DNA of 64,000 nucleotides. It comes from Xanthobacter flavus. Its GTDB lineage: Bacteria > Pseudomonadota > Alphaproteobacteria > Rhizobiales > Xanthobacteraceae. Each line of letters starts with the position of its first letter. Position 1 is the first letter of the stretch. Positions 55,809-64,000 of the stretch are shown piece by piece. The DNA is taken from the NCBI RefSeq assembly GCF_017875275.1, contig NZ_JAGGML010000001.1:1676501-1740500 (forward strand). Direction: 5' to 3'. The notes below the pieces were generated by a model, which saw only the letters and a list, made by a program, of their open reading frames with translations, was not told the origin of the DNA and ran no database searches. The translations under genes were made by a program, and so were the position numbers.

Positions 55809-56780
55809 CTAACCCTGGGTGCGAGGGTGCCAGAGGGCCAACAGACCGTCAAGCTGACTGCGCTCCAGCGCGCCTTTCGCCGCATCGGTCAGCAGCGCCG
55901 CCGCCTGCGGGAAGCCTAGCGCGCTGACGACGCCGCGCGCCGCGCCGAGCAACCAGCCGAACTCGTCACCGACCTCCTTGGTGCGCCAGGTGCGGACCTT
56001 GAGAGCCTCGCTCACGCCCTTCTCGCGGGCGAGCCAGGCGCGGGCGGTGCGCTCGTCGCCGAGTTCGTCCACCAGCTGGAGTTCGAGCCCCTGATGACCG
56101 GTGAAGACGCGCCCGTCCGAGACGTTGGCGAGCTTGGCATCCGAGAGCTTGCGGCGGTCGCCCACGAGATCCTTGAACCAAGCGTAGCTGTCCTTCACCA
56201 GCGAATCCACGGCGGCGCGCGCCTCCGGCGTCACCGGCGTATACGGATTGGGGGAGGCCTTGAGCGGGGAGGACTTGATGTCCTCCATGGTCACGCCCAC
56301 GGTCTTCAGCAACTCGGTGAAGTTGGGAAACTGGTAGAGGACGCCAACGGAGCCCACCAGCGCATTGCGGCGGGCCACGATGTGGTCGGCACCCAGCGCC
56401 GCTATATAGGCGCCTGAGGCAGCGACGCCTTCCACGACGGCCACCACCGGCTTCTTCTCGGCAAGGCGACGGAGCGCATCGAACAATTGCTCGGAGCCGG
56501 TCACCGTGCCGCCGGGGCTGTCGATGGAGAGGATGACGGCGCTGGCACGGGAGCGGCCGATCTCTTCCAGCAGTTCAACCCGCTCGCGATCGTTGCGGAT
56601 GATGCCGCCGATCATGATCCGGGCCACGTGGGGAGACGAGGTGGGAATGTCCCGGCCGACCAGGGCGGACACGCCCACCGCCACGGCGGCGATCACGCCG
56701 AGCACCCCGAGCACACGCCAGAATGTGACCTTCCGCCGGAGGCGACGGCGTTCGACGATCTGGTCGGCATCCAGCGACAT
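55809..56780 (-). CDS. sppA: Signal peptide peptidase SppA
   Basis: Membrane-anchored serine protease of 323 residues that degrades cleaved signal peptides. An N-terminal anchor (residues 23-42) leads to the periplasmic S49 domain. The nucleophile Ser is in EGVAASGAYIA and the general-base Lys in SSPLKASPNPYTP. It is the single-domain (36K) form. GAGGAA precedes the ATG. About 130 bases separate it from ihfB. Confidence 0.94.
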   Translation of the reverse strand: MSLDADQIVERRRLRRKVTFWRVLGVLGVIAAVAVGVSALVGRDIPTSSPHVARIMIGGIIRNDRERVELLEEIGRSRASAVILSIDSPGGTVTGSEQLFDALRRLAEKKPVVAVVEGVAASGAYIAALGADHIVARRNALVGSVGVLYQFPNFTELLKTVGVTMEDIKSSPLKASPNPYTPVTPEARAAVDSLVKDSYAWFKDLVGDRRKLSDAKLANVSDGRVFTGHQGLELQLVDELGDERTARAWLAREKGVSEALKVRTWRTKEVGDEFGWLLGAARGVVSALGFPQAAALLTDAAKGALERSQLDGLLALWHPRTQG

Positions 56781-56888
56781 GGTGCGCGTTCCTCGGCAGG
56801 CGGTCTCAAGCCCCACGCGGACTTAAGCAGGCCGCGCGGCGTTGGCAAGCGCTCCCGCGCGTTCAGCGCGGATACGAGCCGGCGACGC

Positions 56889-58130
56889 CTAGCCCGCCAG
56901 CGCGGCGATGACGGCGTTGAGCACCGGGAAGCCGGCGGGGGTGACGCGCAGCCGATCCCCCTCGCGGGCCACCAATCTCTCGGCTTCCAGCATCGCGAGA
57001 CGACCCCGGTCGATCCGTCCGCCCAGGCGGGCGTGCCGCGCGAGATTGACGCCTTCCCGGAGGCGGAGCCCCATGAGCAGCATCTCGTCGGCCTGCTCGG
57101 CCGGCGTCAGCGTCTCGTCGGAGACGATGCCGTGCCCGTCCGCCTCCACGCGCGCCAGCCACGCTTCGGGCGCGCGCTCGGTGAAGGTGGCCCGGCGGGT
57201 GCCGCCCACCTGCAGCCGGCCATGGGCCCCGGCGCCGATGCCGGCATAGGTGCCGTAACGCCAGTACACGAGATTGTGCCGTGCCTCGGCGCCGGGCCGG
57301 GCGTGGTTCGAGACCTCATAGGCCGGCAGGCCGGCTTGCGCCGTCACCTCCTGCGTCACATCCCACAGCGCGCGGGAGAGATCATCGTCGGGCAGAATGA
57401 GCTTGCCCGCGCCGTACAACCGCTCGAACGGCGTGCCGGGCTCGATGGTGAGCTGGTAGAGGGACAGGTGCTCGCAGCCTTCGGCGAGCGCGCGCCGCAG
57501 TTCCGCCGACCAGGCTTCGGGCGTCTGGCGCGGTCGGGCGTAGATGAGGTCAAAGGACACGCGATCGAAGGCGCGGCGGGCGATGGCCACGGCGGCCAGC
57601 GCCTCCGCCACCGAATGCATCCGCCCGAGGCCCTGAAGGTCTGCGTCGTCCAGCGCCTGAACGCCGAGCGAGACGCGATTGACGCCCGCCGCCCGGTAGC
57701 CCTGGAACCGCTCGGCCTCCACGGAGGTCGGGTTCGCCTCCAGCGTCACCTCCGCATCGGCGGTGAGCGGCCAAGCGTCGTCGATCGCCTCCAGAATGGC
57801 GGCGACCGTCGACGGCGCCATGAGCGAGGGCGTGCCACCGCCGAAGAAGACCGTCTCTGCCCTTCGCGGCCCCGACAAAGCCCGCATATGGGCGATCTCA
57901 CGGCGGAAGGCCGCGATGTAGCGGGCCTCGTCCGGCGGCACGAGGCGGACATGGCTGTTGAAGTCGCAATAGGGACACTTGGCCTTACAGAAGGGCCAAT
58001 GGATATAGACGCCGAAGCCGCCCGCCGTGTCCTCAATGCCGACGCGCCCCTGCCCCGCGATGGGGAGAGGGTGCGCAGGGGCGGGCACGGAGGGGGCCTG
58101 ATCCAAGATCGCGCTCACCCCTTCAGGCAC
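56889..58130 (-). CDS. hemW: Radical SAM heme chaperone HemW
   Basis: A 413-residue radical SAM protein. The [4Fe-4S] motif is CKAKCPYC (CxxxCxxC, about residue 48), followed by the GGGTPSL and HEMW-type C-terminal region. HemW proteins deliver heme and are often misnamed oxygen-independent coproporphyrinogen oxidase. The start is a GTG that overlaps rdgB by 16 bases; a later GTG at 58118 is possible. Confidence 0.94.
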   Translation of the reverse strand: MPEGVSAILDQAPSVPAPAHPLPIAGQGRVGIEDTAGGFGVYIHWPFCKAKCPYCDFNSHVRLVPPDEARYIAAFRREIAHMRALSGPRRAETVFFGGGTPSLMAPSTVAAILEAIDDAWPLTADAEVTLEANPTSVEAERFQGYRAAGVNRVSLGVQALDDADLQGLGRMHSVAEALAAVAIARRAFDRVSFDLIYARPRQTPEAWSAELRRALAEGCEHLSLYQLTIEPGTPFERLYGAGKLILPDDDLSRALWDVTQEVTAQAGLPAYEVSNHARPGAEARHNLVYWRYGTYAGIGAGAHGRLQVGGTRRATFTERAPEAWLARVEADGHGIVSDETLTPAEQADEMLLMGLRLREGVNLARHARLGGRIDRGRLAMLEAERLVAREGDRLRVTPAGFPVLNAVIAALAG

Positions 58131-58747
58131 GCCTGCGAGAGCTTCAGGAAGGCGCGCGCGCGGTGGGAGAGGCCGAAGCCCTTGGGGGGCATGCCGTGCT
58201 TCTCGTCCGCCGTCATCTCGGCGAAGGTCTTCACATGGCCCTCGGGGAGGAACATGGGATCATAGCCGAAGCCCTTGGCTCCGCGCGGTGGCCACACGAG
58301 GGTGCCGTCCACGGTGCCCTCGAACTCCTCCAGATGCCCGTCCGGCCAGGCGATGCACAGCGCGGAAACGAAGCGGGCGTGGCGCTGCGCCGGCTCGGTG
58401 GCGCCGACCTTCTGCAGTTCGGCCTCCACCTTCTCCATCGCCATCTCGAAATCGCGCTCCGGACCGGCCCAGCGGGCGGTATGGATGCCCGGCGCGCCGC
58501 CGAGCGCGTCGATGACGAGGCCACTGTCGTCCGCGAAGGCCGGAAGCTGCGCCGCATTGGCCGCCGCGACCGCCTTGAGGCGGGCGTTGCCCTCGAAGGT
58601 GGTTTCGGTCTCCTCCGGCTCGGGCAGGCCGAGCTCGCCGGCGGAGACCGCCTCCACCCCGTGGGGCTCCAGCAGCATCTTCATCTCGATGAGCTTGCCG
58701 GGATTGTGGGTGGCCACCACCAGCCGGCCGGTGAGCTGGCGCGCCAT
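58115..58747 (-). CDS. rdgB: RdgB/HAM1 non-canonical purine NTP pyrophosphatase
   Basis: Removes dITP, dXTP and ITP from the pool; 210 residues. Motifs: [11 protein letters not shown] at the start, FADDSGL and the C-terminal [10 protein letters not shown]. It starts inside the rph stop (TGATG), so translation is coupled. Confidence 0.96.
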   Translation of the reverse strand: MARQLTGRLVVATHNPGKLIEMKMLLEPHGVEAVSAGELGLPEPEETETTFEGNARLKAVAAANAAQLPAFADDSGLVIDALGGAPGIHTARWAGPERDFEMAMEKVEAELQKVGATEPAQRHARFVSALCIAWPDGHLEEFEGTVDGTLVWPPRGAKGFGYDPMFLPEGHVKTFAEMTADEKHGMPPKGFGLSHRARAFLKLSQACLKG

Positions 58748-59460
58748 CACCCGATCGCCAGCTTCTGGAGGGACACCAGCTGATCTACGCCGGAACGGGC
58801 CAGCGAGAGCAGCGAGAGCAGTTCCTCCTGGGTGAACGGCGTCTTTTCCGCCGTGCCCTGGATCTCCACGATGCCGCCGGTGCCGGTCATGACGAAATTG
58901 GCATCGGTTTCGGCCACCGAATCCTCGGCATAGTCGAGGTCGAGCACGGGCGTGCCCTCATAGATGCCGCAGGAGACCGCCGCCACATGCTGCTTGAGCG
59001 GCATTTCCTTGATCATGGAGCGGGATTTCATCCAGCTCAGGCAGTCGTGAAGCGCGATCCAGGCGCCGGTGATGGAGGCGGTGCGGGTACCGCCATCGGC
59101 CTGGAGCACGTCGCAATCGATGGTGATCTGCTTCTCGCCCATCGCCACGAGGTCCGTCACCGAACGGAGCGAACGCCCGATCAGGCGCTGGATCTCCTGG
59201 GTGCGGCCGGACTGCTTGCCGGTGGTGGATTCGCGCCGGGTGCGGTCGTGGGTGGCGCGGGGCAGCATGGAATATTCCGCCGTCACCCAGCCGCGCCCCT
59301 GGCCCTTGAGCCACGGTGGCAGGCGCTCTTCCAGCGTCGCGGAGACGAGGACGTGGGTGTCGCCGAACTTCACGAGGCAGGAGCCTTCCGCGTGGCGCAT
59401 CACGCCCCGTTCAAAGGACACCGCGCGCATCTCGTCCGGGGCGCGCTTGCTGGGGCGCAT
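58747..59460 (-). CDS. rph: Ribonuclease PH
   Basis: Phosphate-dependent 3'-5' exoribonuclease that trims tRNA precursors; 237 residues. It begins [12 protein letters not shown], as in known RNase PH, after GAGGT; ATG 59484 with AGGAG is also well placed and would add 8 residues. Core motifs such as [12 protein letters not shown] and the [14 protein letters not shown] block are intact. First gene of rph-rdgB-hemW, divergent from hrcA. Confidence 0.96.
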   Translation of the reverse strand: MRPSKRAPDEMRAVSFERGVMRHAEGSCLVKFGDTHVLVSATLEERLPPWLKGQGRGWVTAEYSMLPRATHDRTRRESTTGKQSGRTQEIQRLIGRSLRSVTDLVAMGEKQITIDCDVLQADGGTRTASITGAWIALHDCLSWMKSRSMIKEMPLKQHVAAVSCGIYEGTPVLDLDYAEDSVAETDANFVMTGTGGIVEIQGTAEKTPFTQEELLSLLSLARSGVDQLVSLQKLAIG

Positions 59461-59617
59461 GATGGATACCTCTTTGTGCGTCATGGGCGCTCCTTTTAGA
59501 GCGCCGCGCGCCGGGAGGAAAGCAAGGGCCGCCACAGCCCATGCGCGGCGCTTGAACCCGACCCCGGCGAGGGACACATTAGAGCCAGAGAAATCCTTGG
59601 CTCCGAAGGCTGAACCC

Positions 59618-60718
59618 GTGGCGCTCGATCCGTTCCTGCCCCTCTCCACCGGCGGCCTCGCGCAGATCGACCAGCGTTCGCGCGAGATTTTCCGCCAGAT
59701 CGTCGAGAGTTACCTCGCCACCGGCGAGCCGGTGGGCTCGCGCAACATCGCCCGCCTCATTCCCATGACGCTCTCGCCCGCCTCGGTCCGCAACGTGATG
59801 GCGGACCTGGAAGCGGCCGGGCTCATCTATGCCCCCCACACCAGCGCCGGGCGCCTGCCGACTGAACGCGGCCTGCGCTTCTTCGTGGATGCGCTGATGG
59901 AGGTGGGCGACGTCAACGAGCGCGACCGGGCCAATATCGAATCGCAGGTGCTGGCGGCCGCCCGCACCACCACGGTGGAAGGCGTGCTGCAGGAAGCGTC
60001 CGGATTGCTCTCCGGCCTCGCCCGTGGCGCTGGCGTCGTGACCGCCACGAAGACCGATCCGCGCCTGAAGCATGTGGAGTTCGTGCCGCTGGAGCCGGGG
60101 CGCGCCCTCGTGATCCTCGTTTCCGAGGATGGTCAGGTGGAGAACCGGGCGCTGGCGCTGCCGCCGGGCCTGCCCGTCTCCGCCCTCACCGAGGCCACCA
60201 ATTTCCTGAATGCCCGCATTCGCGGCCGCACCCTTTCCGACGCCCGGCAGGAGATGGACAGCCTCCTGTCCGAGCTGAACCGCGACCTCGACGCCCTCAC
60301 CGCCCGCGTGGTGGAGGCCGGGCTCGCCTCCTGGTCGGGCGACGAGCCGGGCGGACGCACCCTCATCGTGCGCGGGCAGGCGAAACTGTTGGAAGACCTG
60401 CGCGCGCTGGAGGATCTGGAGCGCATCCGCCTGCTGTTCGACGACCTCGAGACCAAGCGCGAAGTCTCAGAGCTGCTCGGCCGGGCGGAGGAGGCGCAGG
60501 CGCTGCGCATCTTCATCGGCTCGGAGAACCGGCTGTTCTCCCTCTCCGGCTCCTCCACCATCGTCGCCCCCTATCGCGACGGGCAGGGCCGGGTGGTGGG
60601 CGTTCTGGGCGTGATCGGCCCAACGCGGCTCAATTACGGCCGCATCGTCCCCATGGTGGACTTCACCGCCCGCCTCGTCAGCCGCGTATTGGGCGCGCCG
60701 GGGGCCGACGCGGCTTAG
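59618..60718 (+). CDS. hrcA: Heat-inducible transcription repressor HrcA
   Basis: Repressor of class I heat-shock genes (groESL, sometimes dnaK) through CIRCE sites; 366 residues. The N-terminal winged helix has [28 protein letters not shown], and the [17 protein letters not shown] motif follows. The start is GTG 59618, 8 bases after GAAGG. I see no CIRCE element in the window. Confidence 0.95.
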   Translation: MALDPFLPLSTGGLAQIDQRSREIFRQIVESYLATGEPVGSRNIARLIPMTLSPASVRNVMADLEAAGLIYAPHTSAGRLPTERGLRFFVDALMEVGDVNERDRANIESQVLAAARTTTVEGVLQEASGLLSGLARGAGVVTATKTDPRLKHVEFVPLEPGRALVILVSEDGQVENRALALPPGLPVSALTEATNFLNARIRGRTLSDARQEMDSLLSELNRDLDALTARVVEAGLASWSGDEPGGRTLIVRGQAKLLEDLRALEDLERIRLLFDDLETKREVSELLGRAEEAQALRIFIGSENRLFSLSGSSTIVAPYRDGQGRVVGVLGVIGPTRLNYGRIVPMVDFTARLVSRVLGAPGADAA

Positions 60719-60736
60719 GGACAAGGATCACTACGA

Positions 60737-60765
60737 CTTGATTTTTCCCCCCATCGCCCCGATAT
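60737..60765 (+). promoter_or_regulatory. Possible RpoH (sigma-32) promoter of grpE
   Basis: CTTGAT, 14 bases, CCCCGATAT. This resembles the heat-shock consensus CTTGAA and CCCCATNT with one inserted base. It lies in the 119-base gap between hrcA and grpE and would start near 60773. Confidence 0.48.
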
Positions 60766-60837
60766 GCGCCGGGACAATTGGCCTTTGCCCGGCGGTGACG
60801 TGACCGGGGCAAATCTCAAGGCAGGGGAAGTGACCGG

Positions 60838-61485
60838 ATGAGCGAGCAGAAGCGCACGCCCGAGACCGGCGGCGACGCAAGCGAAAACGGCGCCGCGCGG
60901 GGGACTGCACAGGTGAATGAGGCGACCGCCGAGGCGGAAGCGGGTGCCATGGCGGATGCCGCCCTGGGCGATCCGGCGGGCGACAAGGCGCGCCTGGAAG
61001 CGGAGATCGCGAGCCTCAAGGACAAGTTCCTGCGCGCCTTCGCCGAGGCGGAGAACGTGCGCCGCCGCGCCGACAAGGAAATCCAGGACGCCAAGACCTA
61101 CGGCATCGCCTCCTTTGCCCGCGACGTGCTGAACGTGGCGGACGACCTCGCCCGTGCCCTTGGTTCGGTGGAGGCGGAGGCCAAGGCGACCGCCGAAGGC
61201 AATTTCAAGGCGCTGCTGGATGGGCTGGAGCTGACCGAACGCGGCCTCGTGAAGGCGCTGGAGAAGCACGGCATCCGCAAGATCGAGCCCAAGGGGGAGA
61301 AGTTCGACCCCAACCTGCATCAGGCCATGTTCGAGGTGCCCGACCCTAGCGTTCCGACCGGTACCGTGGTGCAGGTGGTGCAGGCCGGCTACGTCATCGG
61401 GGAGCGGGTGCTGCGTCCTGCCATGGTCGGTGTTGCACGCGGCGGACCGAAGGCCGAGTCCACGAAGGCCACAGGCGCGGCCTGA
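60838..61485 (+). CDS. grpE: Nucleotide exchange factor GrpE
   Basis: Co-chaperone that releases ADP from DnaK; 215 residues. A charged N-terminal tail leads to a coiled coil (about residues 50-110), then the beta domain with NLHQAMFEVPDP and GYVIGERVLRPAMVGVA. Its place behind hrcA is standard. Confidence 0.96.
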   Translation: MSEQKRTPETGGDASENGAARGTAQVNEATAEAEAGAMADAALGDPAGDKARLEAEIASLKDKFLRAFAEAENVRRRADKEIQDAKTYGIASFARDVLNVADDLARALGSVEAEAKATAEGNFKALLDGLELTERGLVKALEKHGIRKIEPKGEKFDPNLHQAMFEVPDPSVPTGTVVQVVQAGYVIGERVLRPAMVGVARGGPKAESTKATGAA

Positions 61486-61515
61486 GGCCCTCGCCGGATT
61501 TTAGAGAGCTTCAGA

Positions 61516-61938
61516 TCACATGTCGTTGGAGGCGGACACGTTCCGCCTCTCGCGCTGCCCGCCGCCGGGACCGCCGCCCGCCCCGATGAGGTCGGCGAGC
61601 GCGTCCGCAATCACGCGGCTGGTGTAGGGCTTGGCCACGCGCGGCGCATCGGCGAATTCCGCCGGCATGCGCACGCTGCCCGTGTAGCCCGAGCAGAAAA
61701 TGAAGGGGATGCCGCGTTCGGCGAGAATAGCCGCAGCCGGATAGACCGGCTCTCCGGCGAGGTTCACGTCGAGAATGGCGGCGTCGATCCGCTCGGACGT
61801 CGCGGCCGCAACGGCGGCGGAAAGGCTCGCAATCGGCCCGACCACGTTGTAGCCCAGCGACCGCAGATTGTCTTCGAGCCCCAGTGCCACGAGATACTCG
61901 TCCTCGACGACAAGTACCCGCCTTCCCGACAAGATCAT
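61516..61938 (-). CDS. Orphan response regulator receiver protein
   Basis: A 140-residue stand-alone receiver domain. The phosphoacceptor Asp is in AAILDVNLAG (about residue 58); the acidic pair is in VVEDEY, the Thr/Ser switch in FCSGYTG, and the Lys in VAKPY. No output domain and no kinase gene nearby, so it acts through protein contacts. The tail is Gly-rich. A GGAAC-N16-TGTT element upstream (62013-61989) resembles an EcfG promoter. Confidence 0.93.
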   Translation of the reverse strand: MILSGRRVLVVEDEYLVALGLEDNLRSLGYNVVGPIASLSAAVAAATSERIDAAILDVNLAGEPVYPAAAILAERGIPFIFCSGYTGSVRMPAEFADAPRVAKPYTSRVIADALADLIGAGGGPGGGQRERRNVSASNDM

Positions 61939-62081
61939 TCTTCAACGCCCTGCTGACTGCATGTCCCAACAGGGCCATGTTCGGGCTCAACAAACGGCCG
62001 GCGGAAAAGTTCCCAACGCTCGCGTTGAAGCTTGCCGAAAGGGAGGCGGGGCCCCTTCCGGTCGAATGGCGGGCGCGAGGC

Positions 62082-62651
62082 TCAGTCCTTCGCGCGTTCG
62101 ACGTAGGAAGCGTCGGCGGTCATGACGACGACGCGAGTTCCGGACGCGATGTGCGGCGGCACCATGGTGCGCACACCGTTGGAAAGCATGGCGGGCTTGT
62201 AGGACGAAGAGGCCGTCTGGCCCTTCACGGTCGGCTCGGTGTCCACGATCTCCAGCACCACGCGGGCCGGAAGCTCGATGGCGATCGGCACGCCATTATG
62301 GGTGGAGAGCATGCACTCCATGCCTTCCTGCAGATAAACCGCGGAATCGCCCATCACGTCCTTCGTCACCGTCACCTGATCGTAGGTTTCCGGGTTCATG
62401 AAGGTGTAGCCGTCGGAATCCTCGTAGAGGAAGGTATGCGGGCGGTCTTCCACGAAGGCGCGCTCCACCTGCTCGGTGGTGCGGTAGCGCTCGGAGATCT
62501 TCACGCCGTCGGAGATGCGGCGCATGTCGAGCTGCGTCACCGGCGTGCCCTTGCCGGGATGAATGTTCTCGGCGGTGAGCACCACATACAGCTTGTCGTC
62601 GATGTCGACCACGTTGCCCTTGCGCAGGGTGCTGGCAATAACCTTGACCAC
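62082..62651 (-). CDS. efp: Elongation factor P
   Basis: Frees ribosomes stalled at proline runs; 189 residues. The loop with the modified Lys reads HPGKGTP (about residue 34). All three beta-barrel domains are present. The start is GTG 62651 after AAGGAAGAG; an ATG further upstream would give an atypical Arg-rich N-terminus. It is divergent from epmA, whose product modifies this Lys. Confidence 0.96.
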   Translation of the reverse strand: MVKVIASTLRKGNVVDIDDKLYVVLTAENIHPGKGTPVTQLDMRRISDGVKISERYRTTEQVERAFVEDRPHTFLYEDSDGYTFMNPETYDQVTVTKDVMGDSAVYLQEGMECMLSTHNGVPIAIELPARVVLEIVDTEPTVKGQTASSSYKPAMLSNGVRTMVPPHIASGTRVVVMTADASYVERAKD

Positions 62652-62839
62652 GTCGGCTCTTCCTTGACCTGATGCGCGGCACCCGCGCCGATTGGAAAAT
62701 GGGGGACGGCGGCACCGTCTGGCTGGTTCGGCGCGCACCATAGCGATAATGGCGCGCAACGCCAGTCTTCACCCGCCTTTCCGGCCCCAGGGCCGGCGAC
62801 GGGGCGCGTGCCGCCAGCGGCAGCGAGGATCCAAGCAGC

Positions 62840-63916
62840 ATGACGGTACCCAGCGCCTCGCCCCCTCCGCCCTCGCCCGCCTGGTGGCGGCCCGACATCC
62901 ACGCCGACCGCCGCCCCTTCCTCCTCGCGCGCGCCCGCGTCGCCTCCGCCGTGCGGGCCTTCTTCGCCGAGGACGGCTTCGTCGAGGTGGAGACACCCGT
63001 GCTGCAGGTCTCACCCGGCAACGAGACCCACCTCCACGCCTTTGGCACCGACCTCGTCGGCCCGGACGGAACGACGCGCCGGCTCTACCTGCGCACCTCG
63101 CCCGAGTTCGCCGCCAAGAAGCTGCTCGCCGCCGGCGAGCCGAGGATCTTCGAGTTCGCCCGTGTGTTCCGCAATCGCGAGCGGGGCATGGCGCACCATC
63201 CCGAATTCACCATGCTGGAGTGGTATCGCACTGGCGTGCCCTATACGGCGATGATGGCGGATTGCACGTCGCTCCTCGCCGGCGCCGCGCAGGCGGGCGG
63301 AGTTGCGGCCTTCCAGTATCGCGGCAAGTCCTGTGATCCGTTCGCCGCGCCGGAGCGCCTGACCCTGGTCGCGGCCTTTGATCGCCATGCTTCGATGGAT
63401 CTTGAAGCCCTTTTGCCCGCCGCGGGCGAAGCGCCCGATGCCGCCCACTTCGCCCGTGCCGCGTCCGAGGCCGGCATCCGAACCGCGCCCGACGACACCT
63501 GGGCCGACGTGTTCGCGCGCGTCCTCGTGGAGAAGATCGAGCCGCACCTGGGGGTCGGCCGGCCCACCATCCTTACCGACTATCCGGTGAGCGAGGCAGC
63601 GCTGGCCCGGCCGAAGCCGGAGGACCCGCGCTTTGCCGAGCGGTTCGAGCTTTATTGCTGCGGGCTGGAACTGGCCAACGCCTTCGGCGAGCTGACGGAC
63701 GCGGAGGAACAGCGCCGGCGCTTCGCGAAGGACATGGACGAGAAGGAGCGGCTCTATGGCGAGCGCTATCCCCTCGACGAGGACTTCCTCGCGGCGCTGG
63801 CCCTGATGCCCCCGGCGAGCGGCTGCGCCCTCGGCTTCGACCGGCTCGCTCTGCTGGCGAGCGGCGCGCGGCGGATCGAGGACGTGCTGTGGGCGCCGGT
63901 CGCCGGTCCGGCCTGA
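62840..63916 (+). CDS. epmA: EF-P lysine aminoacylase EpmA (GenX/PoxA)
   Basis: Class II LysRS-like enzyme that attaches beta-lysine to EF-P; 358 residues, with no tRNA-binding domain. Motif 2 is FEFARVFRNRERG and motif 3 GCALGFDRLALLASG. It is divergent from efp by 188 bases. EpmB, the lysine 2,3-aminomutase, is not in the window and may lie to the right. Confidence 0.95.
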   Translation: MTVPSASPPPPSPAWWRPDIHADRRPFLLARARVASAVRAFFAEDGFVEVETPVLQVSPGNETHLHAFGTDLVGPDGTTRRLYLRTSPEFAAKKLLAAGEPRIFEFARVFRNRERGMAHHPEFTMLEWYRTGVPYTAMMADCTSLLAGAAQAGGVAAFQYRGKSCDPFAAPERLTLVAAFDRHASMDLEALLPAAGEAPDAAHFARAASEAGIRTAPDDTWADVFARVLVEKIEPHLGVGRPTILTDYPVSEAALARPKPEDPRFAERFELYCCGLELANAFGELTDAEEQRRRFAKDMDEKERLYGERYPLDEDFLAALALMPPASGCALGFDRLALLASGARRIEDVLWAPVAGPA

Positions 63917-63953
63917 GGGGCCGGACAATCCCCGGGGTCCGCCGCCCCTGCGG

Positions 63954-64000
63954 TCACGGATCGGACCGTAGCAGCCACAGAACCAGAACGATGCCGCCCG
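63954..64000 (-). CDS. C-terminal end of an unidentified protein, partial
   Basis: Minus-strand frame reading GGIVLVLWLLRSDP and a stop, a short hydrophobic C-terminus entering from beyond the right edge. It could be a membrane tail gene convergent with epmA, but 15 codons prove little. Confidence 0.3.
   Translation of the reverse strand, partial: GGIVLVLWLLRSDP

Overview
The window is high-GC DNA with dense, mostly intact housekeeping genes. It fits an alphaproteobacterium of the order Hyphomicrobiales (Rhizobiales), perhaps near Xanthobacter or Azorhizobium. The grounds are gene content: a class I lysyl-tRNA synthetase, a split GcvPA/GcvPB behind a tandem glycine riboswitch, a CysD plus CysN-CysC fusion, and an HrcA/GrpE pair beside RNase PH and RdgB. 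FNR/FixK-type operators and palindromic intergenic repeats also fit. The genus is inference. I see no tRNA, rRNA, CRISPR array, prophage or insertion sequence.

Layout. 1-8129: a partial SDR, then an RND efflux adaptor/pump pair, a patatin, a GntP permease and a YqhA-like protein. 8546-13340: serA, a serine hydrolase, ppk2 and a TetR regulator. 13795-20546 is a sulfur block: cysD-cysNC for sulfate activation, and a divergent sulfide module with SQR on the minus strand and two half-size YeeE/YedE proteins plus an SQR-like flavoprotein on the plus strand. 20642-33983: an ABC-F ATPase, a DAO-type oxidoreductase, two c-di-GMP proteins and several small membrane or exported proteins. 34233-42945: dnaB, alr, a Rieske oxygenase, radA, cvpA, purF and an SDR.

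42946-43474 is a gene-free repeat island. 43475-50581 holds divergent lysS and the riboswitch-controlled glycine cleavage operon gcvT-gcvH-osmC-gcvPA-gcvPB. 50655-55676: Nudix, a SCO protein, a glycosyltransferase, an orphan solute-binding protein, lapA and ihfB. 55809-60837: sppA, hemW, rdgB and rph on the minus strand, facing hrcA and grpE. The right end has an orphan receiver protein, efp, and divergent epmA, which modifies EF-P.

The best leads are regulatory. Two perfect TTGAT-N4-ATCAA boxes have class II activator geometry: one lies ahead of ppk2, the other ahead of an unannotated 34-residue membrane protein, linking polyphosphate and an unknown micropeptide to low oxygen. The sqr/yeeE divergent promoter holds an exact ATTC-N8-GAAT site inside a palindrome that supplies a TTGACA box to each strand. 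Other points of interest are a likely CTG start for alr, three strong hairpins upstream of cysD, and a glycosyltransferase with a type II secretion ATPase-like N-terminal domain.
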